Origin: Rhizobium acidisoli
Lineage (GTDB): Bacteria; Pseudomonadota; Alphaproteobacteria; Rhizobiales; Rhizobiaceae
DNA: 64,000 bases
Direction of reading: 5' to 3'
Assembly (NCBI RefSeq): GCF_002531755.2
Contig: NZ_CP035001.1
Coordinates: forward strand, 620,001-684,000
Under the pieces are notes generated by a model. It did no database searches. It was not told where the DNA came from and worked only from the letters and a program-made list of their open reading frames with translations. This document shows positions 44,237 through 53,081 of the stretch, piece by piece (position 1 is the stretch's first letter; each line of letters begins with the position of its first letter). A program made the translations under genes and the position numbers.

Positions 44237-45853
44237 ATGTCCGCATCCGTTTCCATGGCCGCCGCATTCGCCCTCCTCAGCCTGGCGGCGACAGAGACCC
44301 TGGCAAAAACCATCGAGGCGCCGGAGCGCGGCGCCGTCCGGGCGGTGCTGATCGGCATCGATCTTTACCGCAACGTTCCGCCGCTGCACGGCGCCGTCGC
44401 CGATGCCGAGGACCTTTCCCTTTCCCTGCGTTCGGTCGGCGTCGAGGACATGACGCTGTTGAAAAACGGCGAGGCCGACCGCGAGGGCATCTTCCATGCG
44501 ATCGAAGCCGTGACGGAACGGGCAGGGACCGGCGATCTTGTCGTGCTCGGCATTGCCGGTCACGGCTCCAGCGAGCCGGAGCGCGTCAAGGGCTCGAAAC
44601 CGAGCGGCCGCGACGAAGTCTATGTGCTCGCCGGCTTCGATACCCGCCTGCCCGGATCGCGCGAGCGCATCTTCGGCGACGAGTTCAAGGTGCTGATCCA
44701 CAAGCTGGAGGCCAAGGGCGCCGATGTCGTCTTCATCGCCGATACCTGCCATGCCGGCGGCATGACCCGCGATGTCGATCCGCGCGGCGCCGAGATCACC
44801 TGGCGCCAGGCGCCGTCCTATACGATCGAGGAGGACGACCTCGCGCCGATCTCGACGACGGCGGATGCACTTTCCACCGGCTTCGATTTCAAGCGGCTGA
44901 CCTTCCTTGCCGCCGTCGACGACAACACCAAATCGCCCGAAATCTCCATTCCCGGCATCCCGCAGAAACGCGGCGCGCTGAGTTATGCCACCGCCCGCGC
45001 CTTCGAAGGGGCGGCCGACCGCAACGGCGACGGCGCCGTCAGCCGTCGCGAACTCTTCGAATATGTGCGCCAGGCGGTCTATCAGTTCACCGACCAGCGG
45101 CAGAATATCTTCACCCAAAGCCCGCCCGGAACCGATCTCGATCGCGCCGTCGTTTATGATTACCAGGGGGCGGGGGCACAGGCGGCGGCGGAGAAATCAA
45201 GCGTTCCGCCGCCCGCCGAGCCCGCGCCGATCAGCGTTGCCGCGCTCGGCGCCGAGCCGGTGCTGCAGGGCATCGAGCCGGCCGTCACGCCGTTCAAGCT
45301 GACGGATGGCGCCAAGGCCGAACTGGTCTTCGATCCCGAAAAGCACGAGGCGATTGCCGGCGGCGATGTCGTCGCCTCCGGCATCGGCGCCGGCGACATG
45401 CCTTTCGTCGTCGACCGGATGGCCGCGCTCGACACGCTAAAGCGGCTGTCGGAGGTCAATCCGCAGACCGTGCGGGTGACGCCCTCCGATACCGTCCATC
45501 GCGAGGGCGAGCGCGTCGGCGTCACGGTCTCCGATCTATCCAGCCGCAAGCTCGTGCTCTTCGACGTCACCGGCGATGGCACCGTGCAGTTCCTCTATCC
45601 CGCCGAGAAAGATGCCGAGGCTGAGATGCCGGCGAATTTCGACCTCGATCTGTCCGTCGTCGCCCCTTTCGGCACCGATCTGCTCGTCGCCGTCACCTCC
45701 GAAACCCCGATGCCCGAACTCGTCGAGTTCCTGAAGCAGAACGATAGGCGCCGCACCGCCGGCAATATCGCCAGGCGGCTCGGCGACGTCCTGCCCGAGG
45801 GCGCCCGCGTCGGCTTTACCGTCCTCTATACCTCCGCTGGAGCCAAGCTATGA
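44237..45853 (+). CDS. Exported caspase-family (C14) protein with EF-hand and DUF4384
   Basis: A 538-residue protein. Signal peptide 1-24; caspase-like domain about 34-285 with complete dyad: H109 in LGIAGHGSS and C171 in IADTCHAGG. Within the domain a canonical 12-residue EF-hand loop, DRNGDGAVSRRE (261-272), suggests that calcium controls activity, as known for several bacterial and plant metacaspases. The C-terminal third (about 340-538) is a DUF4384 domain (VGVTVSDLSSRKLVLFDVTG, TVQFLYPAE). I prefer ATG 44237 (GAGGGGA about 10 bases upstream) to TTG 44231. The stop overlaps the trypsin-caspase start (ATGA). Confidence 0.88.
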   Translation: MSASVSMAAAFALLSLAATETLAKTIEAPERGAVRAVLIGIDLYRNVPPLHGAVADAEDLSLSLRSVGVEDMTLLKNGEADREGIFHAIEAVTERAGTGDLVVLGIAGHGSSEPERVKGSKPSGRDEVYVLAGFDTRLPGSRERIFGDEFKVLIHKLEAKGADVVFIADTCHAGGMTRDVDPRGAEITWRQAPSYTIEEDDLAPISTTADALSTGFDFKRLTFLAAVDDNTKSPEISIPGIPQKRGALSYATARAFEGAADRNGDGAVSRRELFEYVRQAVYQFTDQRQNIFTQSPPGTDLDRAVVYDYQGAGAQAAAEKSSVPPPAEPAPISVAALGAEPVLQGIEPAVTPFKLTDGAKAELVFDPEKHEAIAGGDVVASGIGAGDMPFVVDRMAALDTLKRLSEVNPQTVRVTPSDTVHREGERVGVTVSDLSSRKLVLFDVTGDGTVQFLYPAEKDAEAEMPANFDLDLSVVAPFGTDLLVAVTSETPMPELVEFLKQNDRRRTAGNIARRLGDVLPEGARVGFTVLYTSAGAKL

Positions 45854-48405
45854 GCGCGTCGATCAGCAGCATCCTCAACGTTGCGGCCGTCATGCTTCTG
45901 CTGGCCTCACCGGTCCTTGCCCAGCAGGATACCGATTTTGCCGGCGAAGATGGCGGCCGTGTCATCGGCGGCCAGGCGGCGAAGAAGGGCCAATGGCCCT
46001 GGCAGGTAAAAATCCTGGCGCCCGATCCCGAACAGCGCGGCCGCTTCGGCGGCCATTGCGGCGGCTCGCTGATCGCGCCGCGCTGGATCCTGACCGCCGC
46101 CCATTGCGTCACCAGCGGCCGCTCCGGCAAGCAGGATCTCTTCGCCCGCGACCTGTTGATCGTCGAGGGCAAGTCGAAGATCGACAAGGTCATCTCCGTC
46201 GACGGGCCGGATAAACCCGGCCTTGCCGTCGAAGACGTCGTCATTCATGAGGATTTCGACCGCAAGGTCTTCGCCAACGACATCGCCCTGATCAAACTGG
46301 CCGAGCCCGCCGTCTCCAGGCCGGCCATTCTCGCCTCGGCCTCCGATGACGAGGTGGAGGCGGCCGGCCACAAGGCCGTCGTCACCGGCTGGGGCTACAC
46401 CAAGGCCGATCATGGCTGGGACGACAAATACCTGCCGACAGAGCTGCAGGAAGTCGAGCTGCCGATCGTCCCGCGTGAGGATTGCCGTGCGGCCTATCGC
46501 GACAGCTCGATGCGGATGAACCCGATCGACGAGCGCAATGTCTGCGCCGGTTATGCCGAAGGCGGCAAGGATGCCTGCCAGGGCGACAGCGGCGGGCCGC
46601 TGGTGGCCCAGCGTTCCGACAAAAGCTGGGTCCAGCTCGGCATCGTCAGCTGGGGCGCAGGCTGCGCCGAGGCCGAACATTACGGCGTCTATACCCGCGT
46701 CGCCGCCTTCCGCGACTGGATCGCCGCCAAGACCGATGGCGACGTGCCGAATGTCGAAACGCCGGCCAGCGATCAGGTCGCCTCGACCACCACCGGCCCC
46801 GGGACCAAGCTCAGGCAATCCGGCCAGAAACTGGCCAATCTCGCCATCACCACCCCGCCCGCCGGCGATACCGCCCCTGCCACCACGAGCCAAACACCCG
46901 ACGCATCAGCCGTCGAACCCGCGCCGGCTGACAAGCCTGCCGCCGGGGAACCCACCGTCCAGCCGCCCGCCATCGAGACGCCCGCTGTCCAGGCCCCCGA
47001 TGGCCAAACGCCCGGCATCCAAAGCTCTCCCGGCGATCGCGCGCTGCTGATCGGCATCGACGATTACGAGATGCGCGAGGCAAAACTCACCGGCTCCGCC
47101 AGCGACGTCAAGGCGATGCAGCTCTTCCTGGTGAAGACGCTCGCCTACCGCCCGGAACAGATCCACACGCTGACCAACCGCAAGGCGAGCCGCGAGGCGA
47201 TCCTAGCCGAAATCGACGACTGGCTGGTGCGCCAGTCGACGCCTGGCAGCCGGGTCTTCCTCTATTTCAGCGGCCAGGGCTCGGAGGAAATGGGCGCCGA
47301 GGCGACGACCAGCCCGACGCTTGTCGCGGCCGACGCCAAGCTGGTGCGCGAGGCCGGCAAGGTGACGGTCACCAACCAGATCCGCGAGACGGAAATTGCC
47401 GCACGGCTGAACAGCCTCAAGGACCGCCGCGTCACGCTGCTGATCGATGCCTGCCATGTCGGGCCCGGCAGCCGCAGCGCGGTGGCGGCACCAAGCGGCG
47501 GCAACGTGCGTTGCCTCGGTCCGGCGCTGGCAGCACTCGAAACGCCGAACAAATCGGGCAAGGAGGCGAAATTCTCCTTCGGCGGCGAAAACGCCATGGT
47601 CTGGTCGGCGGTCAATTCAGGCCAATGGGCGCTCGTCGACCGCGAGGCCAAGCCGCCGGTTGGCGTCTTCACCCGCCGCTTCATCGAAGGCGTCGAGGAT
47701 GGGGTGGCGCGTGCCGCCGATAAGCCGAATGTCAGCAATGCCGCCCTGCTCGATTATGTCCGGCGCAAATCCGACGAATATTGCCGGACGCATGCCGACG
47801 ATTGCCGCTTCACCCCGGTGCCGCAATTTTATGGCCAGCCGGATGCGCTCGGCCGCGATGTCATCACCGGCGAGGAGGCGAAAACCCCCGTCGCCGCCGT
47901 CGAGAATACTTTGAAGACCGACAATGAGGCGGGCGTCGCCGTCGACGTGCTGCCCGGCACCTCGGTCGGCATCGGCGACAAGGTGGCGATGCGGGTCTCC
48001 ACAAAGAAGTCCGGTTACCTGATCCTCGTCGATATCGACGCCTCCGGCAAGCTGACCCAGCTTTACCCGAACAAGCGCTCGATGGGGCTGAAGCCGACAG
48101 CCAAGAGCGGCGACAACCGGCTCGATCCCGCCCGGCCGGTCGTCGTGCCCGATGCGCGCAATCCCTATACCGGTTTCGAATATGTGGTGGAGGGACCTTC
48201 AGGCGTCGGCATGGTCGTCGCCATCCTCAGCGACAAGCCGATCGAAGTACTCGACCTGCCGGATGTGCCGACGCCGCTGGTCGGCCAGCGTGCCGCCTTC
48301 AACTATGTCTATGATCTCGCCCGAACATTGAGGATCGTCGGCGACGACGACACCGGCGCGCAGGGCAAATGGTCGTTCGATTCCAAATTCTATCGCATCC
48401 GCTGA
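45850..48405 (+). CDS. Trypsin-caspase fusion with DUF4384; caspase domain lacks catalytic His
   Basis: An 851-residue exported protein (signal peptide 1-25). Domain 1 (38-292) is an S1 trypsin: the zymogen bond is R37-VIGG, the triad is H85 (LTAAHC), D144 (FANDIAL) and S247 (DACQGDSGGP), and D241, six residues before the serine, sets Arg/Lys specificity. A Pro/Thr/Ala linker runs 300-395. Domain 2 (396-690) is a C14 caspase fold (RALLIGIDDYEM) with C535 in LLIDACHVG, but the usual SGHG is SGQG: Q476 replaces the catalytic His. Domain 3 (about 700-851) is DUF4384. The trypsin part should be active, the caspase part probably not. It could be a scaffold, a sensor, or the trypsin's substrate. 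The start is coupled to the gene before; the serpin gene starts 14 bases after. Confidence 0.9.
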   Translation: MSASISSILNVAAVMLLLASPVLAQQDTDFAGEDGGRVIGGQAAKKGQWPWQVKILAPDPEQRGRFGGHCGGSLIAPRWILTAAHCVTSGRSGKQDLFARDLLIVEGKSKIDKVISVDGPDKPGLAVEDVVIHEDFDRKVFANDIALIKLAEPAVSRPAILASASDDEVEAAGHKAVVTGWGYTKADHGWDDKYLPTELQEVELPIVPREDCRAAYRDSSMRMNPIDERNVCAGYAEGGKDACQGDSGGPLVAQRSDKSWVQLGIVSWGAGCAEAEHYGVYTRVAAFRDWIAAKTDGDVPNVETPASDQVASTTTGPGTKLRQSGQKLANLAITTPPAGDTAPATTSQTPDASAVEPAPADKPAAGEPTVQPPAIETPAVQAPDGQTPGIQSSPGDRALLIGIDDYEMREAKLTGSASDVKAMQLFLVKTLAYRPEQIHTLTNRKASREAILAEIDDWLVRQSTPGSRVFLYFSGQGSEEMGAEATTSPTLVAADAKLVREAGKVTVTNQIRETEIAARLNSLKDRRVTLLIDACHVGPGSRSAVAAPSGGNVRCLGPALAALETPNKSGKEAKFSFGGENAMVWSAVNSGQWALVDREAKPPVGVFTRRFIEGVEDGVARAADKPNVSNAALLDYVRRKSDEYCRTHADDCRFTPVPQFYGQPDALGRDVITGEEAKTPVAAVENTLKTDNEAGVAVDVLPGTSVGIGDKVAMRVSTKKSGYLILVDIDASGKLTQLYPNKRSMGLKPTAKSGDNRLDPARPVVVPDARNPYTGFEYVVEGPSGVGMVVAILSDKPIEVLDLPDVPTPLVGQRAAFNYVYDLARTLRIVGDDDTGAQGKWSFDSKFYRIR

Positions 48406-48419
48406 AGAGGAGGGAACCC

Positions 48420-49601
48420 ATGCCGAAATCCACTCTGCTGGCGGGTCTTGCCGCTTCGCTGATGACGCTTGCCCCAGCCCATGCCGACAACACCGGCGAC
48501 AACAAAACGATACTCGCCGCGCAGGCGGGGCTTGCCGCCGAGCTCATCGAGCGCACGCTGGCAAAGGAGGGTGCAGCCAATATCATGGTGTCGCCGGCAA
48601 GCCTTGCCGCAGCCCTCGGCCTTGCCAGCCTCGGCGCCTCTGCTGAAGGCAAGGCCGCGATCGCCAAGGGCCTCGGTTTCGGCAGCGAGGTGAAGGGACC
48701 GGAGACGGTGCTTGGTGCGATGACCCCGGAGAAGCCGGCAGCGGCGGATGCGCCTCTGGCGACGGCGGTTGCCATCGTCTTTGACGACAAGCTGGTGCTC
48801 GTCCCCGACGCGCTGTCCATGCTCGCCGCCCACCGGATCAAACCATCAATCGAAGATCTCGACGGGCCGAACTCGGTCGAGCATATCAACGGCTGGGTCA
48901 AGGAGACGACGCGGGGCGCCATTCCCGTCATGCTCGACGCGCCGCCCGGCGGCGGCTTCGTCAGCCTGGGCGCACTGTCCTTCAAGGCGCGCTGGAAGAC
49001 CTCCTTCGAGAAAGAAAGCCCGGCAAGCCCCTTTCAGCGGCCTGATGGTTCGACGATTTCGGTGCCGATGATGCATCTCGCAGGCGATGGGCAGAAATTC
49101 CGCTTCGACGAGAAATTCGCGGCCGTCGATCTTGCCTATGCCGGCGAAAGCTACAGCATGGTCGTGGTGGCGGCGCGCTCCGGCAAGGGTGTCGGCGGCG
49201 CCGACCTGAAGGCCTTGACCTCCTGGCTGCAGGGGGAAAAATTCGAACCTGCCAAGGGTGAAATCTTCCTGCCCCGCTTTTCCCTGAGCGACGGGCGTGA
49301 TTTGATGCCGGTGCTCAATCAGATGGGCTTGGCGGCCGGAAAGGCCAAGGATGCGGCTTTCCCGGGTTTCACCAAGGAAAACATTCGCTTGTCGCGCGTT
49401 CTTCAGAAGACGATGCTCAAGCTCGACGAAAACGGCACGGAGGCAGCGGCAGCCACGGCAGTAATCACCGAACGCAGCATCGATCCGAAGCTCGTTCGCG
49501 TCGTTGCCGATGCCCGTTTTGCCTTTGCGCTGAGAGATACAAGAACCGGCCTGCTGCTCGCCGCAGGCCTGATCGGCGATCCGCTTCTGGCCGGTGAATA
49601 G
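48420..49601 (+). CDS. Exported serpin, predicted inhibitor of trypsin-like proteases
   Basis: A 393-residue serpin with a signal peptide (ending APAHA). Serpin signatures: NIMVSPASLAAALGLASLGA, INGWVKETTRGAIPVML, LSFKARWKTSFE, the hinge DENGTEAAAATAV and the C-terminal FAFALRDTRTGLLLAAGL. The small residues of the hinge (E-A-A-A-A-T) are those needed for loop insertion, so it should be inhibitory. The reactive loop reads ITERSIDPKL and aligns with the antithrombin loop around Arg-Ser, giving R352-S353 as P1-P1'. Arg at P1 matches the Asp-lined pocket of the trypsin encoded just upstream. GAGGAGGG precedes ATG 48420. Serpins are rare in proteobacteria. Confidence 0.88.
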   Translation: MPKSTLLAGLAASLMTLAPAHADNTGDNKTILAAQAGLAAELIERTLAKEGAANIMVSPASLAAALGLASLGASAEGKAAIAKGLGFGSEVKGPETVLGAMTPEKPAAADAPLATAVAIVFDDKLVLVPDALSMLAAHRIKPSIEDLDGPNSVEHINGWVKETTRGAIPVMLDAPPGGGFVSLGALSFKARWKTSFEKESPASPFQRPDGSTISVPMMHLAGDGQKFRFDEKFAAVDLAYAGESYSMVVVAARSGKGVGGADLKALTSWLQGEKFEPAKGEIFLPRFSLSDGRDLMPVLNQMGLAAGKAKDAAFPGFTKENIRLSRVLQKTMLKLDENGTEAAAATAVITERSIDPKLVRVVADARFAFALRDTRTGLLLAAGLIGDPLLAGE

Positions 49602-49631
49602 AAATGCCAATGATTGCAGGGGGACACGTGC

Positions 49632-52037
49632 ATGAGAAGTGATCTGATCGCCCGCTACACGATCGGCGAGCCGGTCTATGAGAACGAGTTCATCGTCTAT
49701 CCCGCTCAGGACAAGCGGATGGACCATGCGGTCTTCATTGTCGCCCCCGATGTGGCGTTGAAACTGGACAAGGCGCGTTTCGAGCGGGTCTGGACCTCGA
49801 TCAACGAGGCGAAATCGCTGACCGCACGGCGCTTCGTCGAAATCGAGGACCTGATCCCGCCATCGCCGGAAGACGACAATTTCTACATCGTCGAGAAGCG
49901 GCCGTCGAAAACGCTGCACCAGTATCTCGACGAAACGGAAATGGTGGCCTACGAGCGCGCCGCCGAAATCGGCCGCCACATCCTTGAGGGCCTGGCGACG
50001 CTGCACGGCGCCGGTTACGCCCACAATGCGCTGACGGATCAGTGCATCTACGTCTCCGAGGATTATTCCGGCCTGTCGGTCCGGATCGGCAACCTGCACC
50101 TGATCTCGAAGATCGGCGAGCACATCATCCCGCCCTATGTGCCGGAGTTCGGGGCGCCGGAGATCTATGCCAGCGGCACCTTCTCCGCCTCATCAGCTCT
50201 CGACATCTACGCCATGGGCATGATCGCCTACAAGCTCTTCCTGCCGCGCCAGACCTATAACAGCGTCTTCGACAGCGTCATGGTCTGGGAAGACGAGCAC
50301 CAGCGCGAGCAGAGCTGGAAGAACATCCATCTCGATCCCTCCAATATCTTTCCCCGCCTCGACGTGCTGATCCCCGGCTTTCCCGAAGGTCTTGCAAGCC
50401 TGATTGAAAGGATGCTGAGCCGCGACCCGGCCCAGCGCCCGCGCACCGGCGCCGATGCGCTCGGCGAATACACAAGGGTGACGACAGGCATCCAGCCGAT
50501 GTCCTGGGATCCGCGCGGCGGCATGCCGCAGCAGCCGGAGGCGGCGAAACCGAAAAAATGGACGCCCGTCAAAATCTCGATGATCGCAGCGCTGCTGTTG
50601 ATCTGCATCGGCGTCGGCGTCGTCACGATCCCGAAACTGTTGCGCCCGGATCCGAAACTCGTCGCCGATGTCGGCACCTGGAAGAAGGAAGCCGAAAGCC
50701 GCAAACAGAAGGCAATCGCCGCCAAGGCGCCGGAACGCCCGGCCAGCGACCAGGCCAAGCTTTCCTACGACACCGGTGCGGCGGCGCTGACCTCCGCCGA
50801 TGCGCTGCTCAAGGACGAGGACTATGAAAAAGCCCTTCCGGGCTATCAGTCTGCCGCCATCAATCTCGGCAATGCGCTGATCGCCATTTCGAAGGAGAGT
50901 GCCGAGAAGGCGAAAGCGTCAGCCTCGGCTGCCGGCGGCGACAAGGCGCCGAGTTTCGCCGAGGCCGACGCCAAGATGAAGGCCGCCGCCGACAGCGCCG
51001 CCGCCAAACAGATGCACGGCGCCATCGACAATTACGATGCCTCGAAAACCGCTTTCGATGATCTCGCCAAGGCGCTGACCACGCTGGCGGCGGCCGAAAA
51101 GAACGCAACGGCAAAACGCGAGACCGTCAATCGCATCGGCGCCGGCGATAGTCCCGACGTCGCCAAGGCGAGCGGCCTGATGACCGATGCCAAGGCCAAG
51201 GCTGAGCAATGGCAGATGCCGGCGGCGACCTCGGGCTATGGCGACGCCGCCAAACTTTTCGACGCCCTCATCGCCGACGTCATGGCGTCGAAGGACGAGG
51301 CAACGGCGCTGAAGCAGAAGGTCGCCGATCTCAACGCCTCGATCACCACCCGCGCCGGCGCGGCCGATCCGACGCTTGCCGCACTCGCGCCGAAAATCGG
51401 CGAGGCCGATGGCCGCTATAGCGCCGAGGCCTATAAGCTCGCCGTCGTCGCCTACAAACCGATCCTTGCCGATCTCGAGGCGCTGTCGGCGCGCGGTTTC
51501 TGCCCGGTTTCGCCGACCCTTGCCTTCGAGCAAGTGCCGGCGGGAAGTTATTCGCTGGAGAATGTTCGGCTGATGACCGCCTCGATGAAGGAGCTCGGCG
51601 GCATGCTCGGCGTCGCCAATGGCGCCGTGAAGGTCGAAAAATCCTTCTGCATGCAGGCAAAGGCCGTCACCCGCGCCGAGATGGCGGCCTATTACACCGC
51701 CAACTCCGATCCCGCTAGCGCCCAGGCATACAGCGACAACCCCGAGCTGCCGGCCGACGACGTGCCGCTCGCCGTGGCGCAGAACTATACCGCCTGGCTG
51801 TCGAAACAGTTGAACGCCCCGGTCCACCTGCCGTCGGCAACCGAATGGATGGCCAGTGCGACAAAGATGGAAACGGAAAAACTGCCCGACAATGGCGACA
51901 TCCTCCTGCAATGGAGCGCCACGCCCTGCGAAGCCGGCGGCAACGTCGCCTTCATGGCGCAGGAAGGCTCGACCTTCGTCGTTTGCTCGGACGCTTCAGC
52001 CGGCGGCATCTTCCGGGTGACCGCGGAATTGCGGTGA
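49632..52037 (+). CDS. Membrane-anchored pseudokinase with extracytoplasmic FGE-sulfatase domain
   Basis: An 801-residue protein. The N-terminal 285 residues have a Ser/Thr kinase fold: HILEGLATLHGAGYAH leads to HNALTDQC where HRD-x-K-x2-N is expected, the DFG site reads IGNL (152-155), while FGAPEIYASG (173-182) and LDIYAMGMIAY keep the APE and D-x-Y-x2-G positions. The beta-3 Lys is not seen. So it is a probable pseudokinase. One membrane helix (about 315-336) follows, then a long Ala/Lys-rich helical stalk (360-620), then a C-terminal formylglycine-generating-enzyme/SUMF1-like domain (about 635-801; VEKSFCMQAKAVTRAEMAAY, APVHLPSATEWMA). AGGGGG precedes ATG 49632. Last gene of the cluster; likely senses or links the periplasmic proteases to the cytoplasm. 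Confidence 0.8.
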   Translation: MRSDLIARYTIGEPVYENEFIVYPAQDKRMDHAVFIVAPDVALKLDKARFERVWTSINEAKSLTARRFVEIEDLIPPSPEDDNFYIVEKRPSKTLHQYLDETEMVAYERAAEIGRHILEGLATLHGAGYAHNALTDQCIYVSEDYSGLSVRIGNLHLISKIGEHIIPPYVPEFGAPEIYASGTFSASSALDIYAMGMIAYKLFLPRQTYNSVFDSVMVWEDEHQREQSWKNIHLDPSNIFPRLDVLIPGFPEGLASLIERMLSRDPAQRPRTGADALGEYTRVTTGIQPMSWDPRGGMPQQPEAAKPKKWTPVKISMIAALLLICIGVGVVTIPKLLRPDPKLVADVGTWKKEAESRKQKAIAAKAPERPASDQAKLSYDTGAAALTSADALLKDEDYEKALPGYQSAAINLGNALIAISKESAEKAKASASAAGGDKAPSFAEADAKMKAAADSAAAKQMHGAIDNYDASKTAFDDLAKALTTLAAAEKNATAKRETVNRIGAGDSPDVAKASGLMTDAKAKAEQWQMPAATSGYGDAAKLFDALIADVMASKDEATALKQKVADLNASITTRAGAADPTLAALAPKIGEADGRYSAEAYKLAVVAYKPILADLEALSARGFCPVSPTLAFEQVPAGSYSLENVRLMTASMKELGGMLGVANGAVKVEKSFCMQAKAVTRAEMAAYYTANSDPASAQAYSDNPELPADDVPLAVAQNYTAWLSKQLNAPVHLPSATEWMASATKMETEKLPDNGDILLQWSATPCEAGGNVAFMAQEGSTFVVCSDASAGGIFRVTAELR

Positions 52038-52265
52038 CTGTACCGAAGGGTTGAGATCGAAAAGGAAGAAATCCCGCATGCCTCAATCGGTGCAACACTT
52101 GTCCACGCAGCGCTTGAACATGAGGTCGCAGAGCGCCCTTTTTCTTCATTCGGCAGCCTCGCGCTCAAGCGGTACAATTCAAGAAATTTCAATTCCACCT
52201 TTCATAAAATGCGCGTATATTAAAAGTGGGGATTGCAGTATTCCCGCCTTGAGGGGTCGAGGATA

Positions 52266-52577
52266 ATGTGCTGGAACACATCAGCAGCATTCACGCCGGT
52301 CGGTTTTGCTTTGCGAGGTCCGGCATCTCGTAAGATCGTATGGACGCTTGGAGACGCGGCGCGTCTCCTGATGAACGATTGGCCTTGCGATGACGGCGAG
52401 GAATATGTGGCGGCCGTGAAAGCCTGCGTCGACGCAATCAGCGGGAAAATTGCCCCGGAACAATTCCGGGAAGCGCTTCTGCGTGCGGCCGAAGAGGCTG
52501 GTATCGCCGCTCTCTGTCTCGTCCCGCAGGGCGTCGCAGCGCGGCGGCCGGACCTGCCGTCGAAGGCGCAAAGATAG
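52266..52577 (+). CDS. DUF982 protein
   Basis: A 103-residue protein of the DUF982 family, which is expanded in rhizobia and has no known function. The typical core is KIVWTLGDAARLLMNDWPCD, then YVAAVKACVDAISGKI and FREALLRAAEEAGI. Start ATG 52266 has GAGG close upstream; a TTG 33 bases earlier is in frame but lies before the conserved region. The 228 bases before it show no other feature. Confidence 0.75.
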   Translation: MCWNTSAAFTPVGFALRGPASRKIVWTLGDAARLLMNDWPCDDGEEYVAAVKACVDAISGKIAPEQFREALLRAAEEAGIAALCLVPQGVAARRPDLPSKAQR

Positions 52578-52648
52578 TCCGAATTTCGAGAAGCTAACGT
52601 AGGTTGGCGCCATAAGCGATCATTGCCGGCATCGCAGAGGAAACGACA

Positions 52649-53029
52649 ATGAGCGATCACCAGGAACACAACCCATTTGATGGCCCTCAGATGCAGGGAA
52701 TGCATTACGAACGCGCCGATATGGCAGGCACTAATTTCGATGGCGTAAACCTCGCAGACGCACAGTTTTACGCTGTTTTGACCAAGGCAAAATTCACCGA
52801 CAGCAATTTAAGTGAAGCGGTTTTTGACGATATCAGCCTTGCGGATGCGCGCTTTAACAACGTCAATCTGTCTGGAGCCGCCATCACCAATGCAAATCTA
52901 TCGCGATTGACAATAAGCGGCGCCACCTTAGCAGGTTCAGACATCAAAGATGCTGATTTTACTGGGATGCGGATCAATGGCGTTCTCGTAACCGATCTAC
53001 TCATGGCCTATGAAAAGGCGAAAACCTGA
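52649..53029 (+). CDS. Pentapeptide-repeat protein
   Basis: A 126-residue protein made of about 13 A(D/N)LXX-type pentapeptides between residues 20 and 110 (for example ADMAGTNFDGVNLADAQF, LSEAVFDDISLADARF, NNVNLSGAAITNANLS). This gives a right-handed quadrilateral beta-helix. Some family members protect DNA gyrase from inhibitors by mimicking DNA; this one is shorter than those. No signal peptide. The DNA around it is less GC-rich than the flanking genes, which may point to transfer. Confidence 0.85.
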   Translation: MSDHQEHNPFDGPQMQGMHYERADMAGTNFDGVNLADAQFYAVLTKAKFTDSNLSEAVFDDISLADARFNNVNLSGAAITNANLSRLTISGATLAGSDIKDADFTGMRINGVLVTDLLMAYEKAKT

Positions 53030-53081
53030 CTTATGCAGCATTCCGGCCTTCCTAAAAGCATTGGAAGAACCCATCACAAAA

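Noticed and set aside
42625..44358. 577-residue minus-strand open frame opposite the OmpA/DUF4384 gene
   Set aside because: Strongly biased in Gly, Leu, Arg and Ala, covers a gene with clear domains, and lacks a ribosome-binding site.
42283..52037. Interpretation as a cytoplasmic caspase/trypsin abortive-infection system
   Set aside because: Signal peptides and an OmpA domain place the proteases outside the cytoplasm, so the known intracellular defence model does not fit directly; a defence role is left open only as one possibility.
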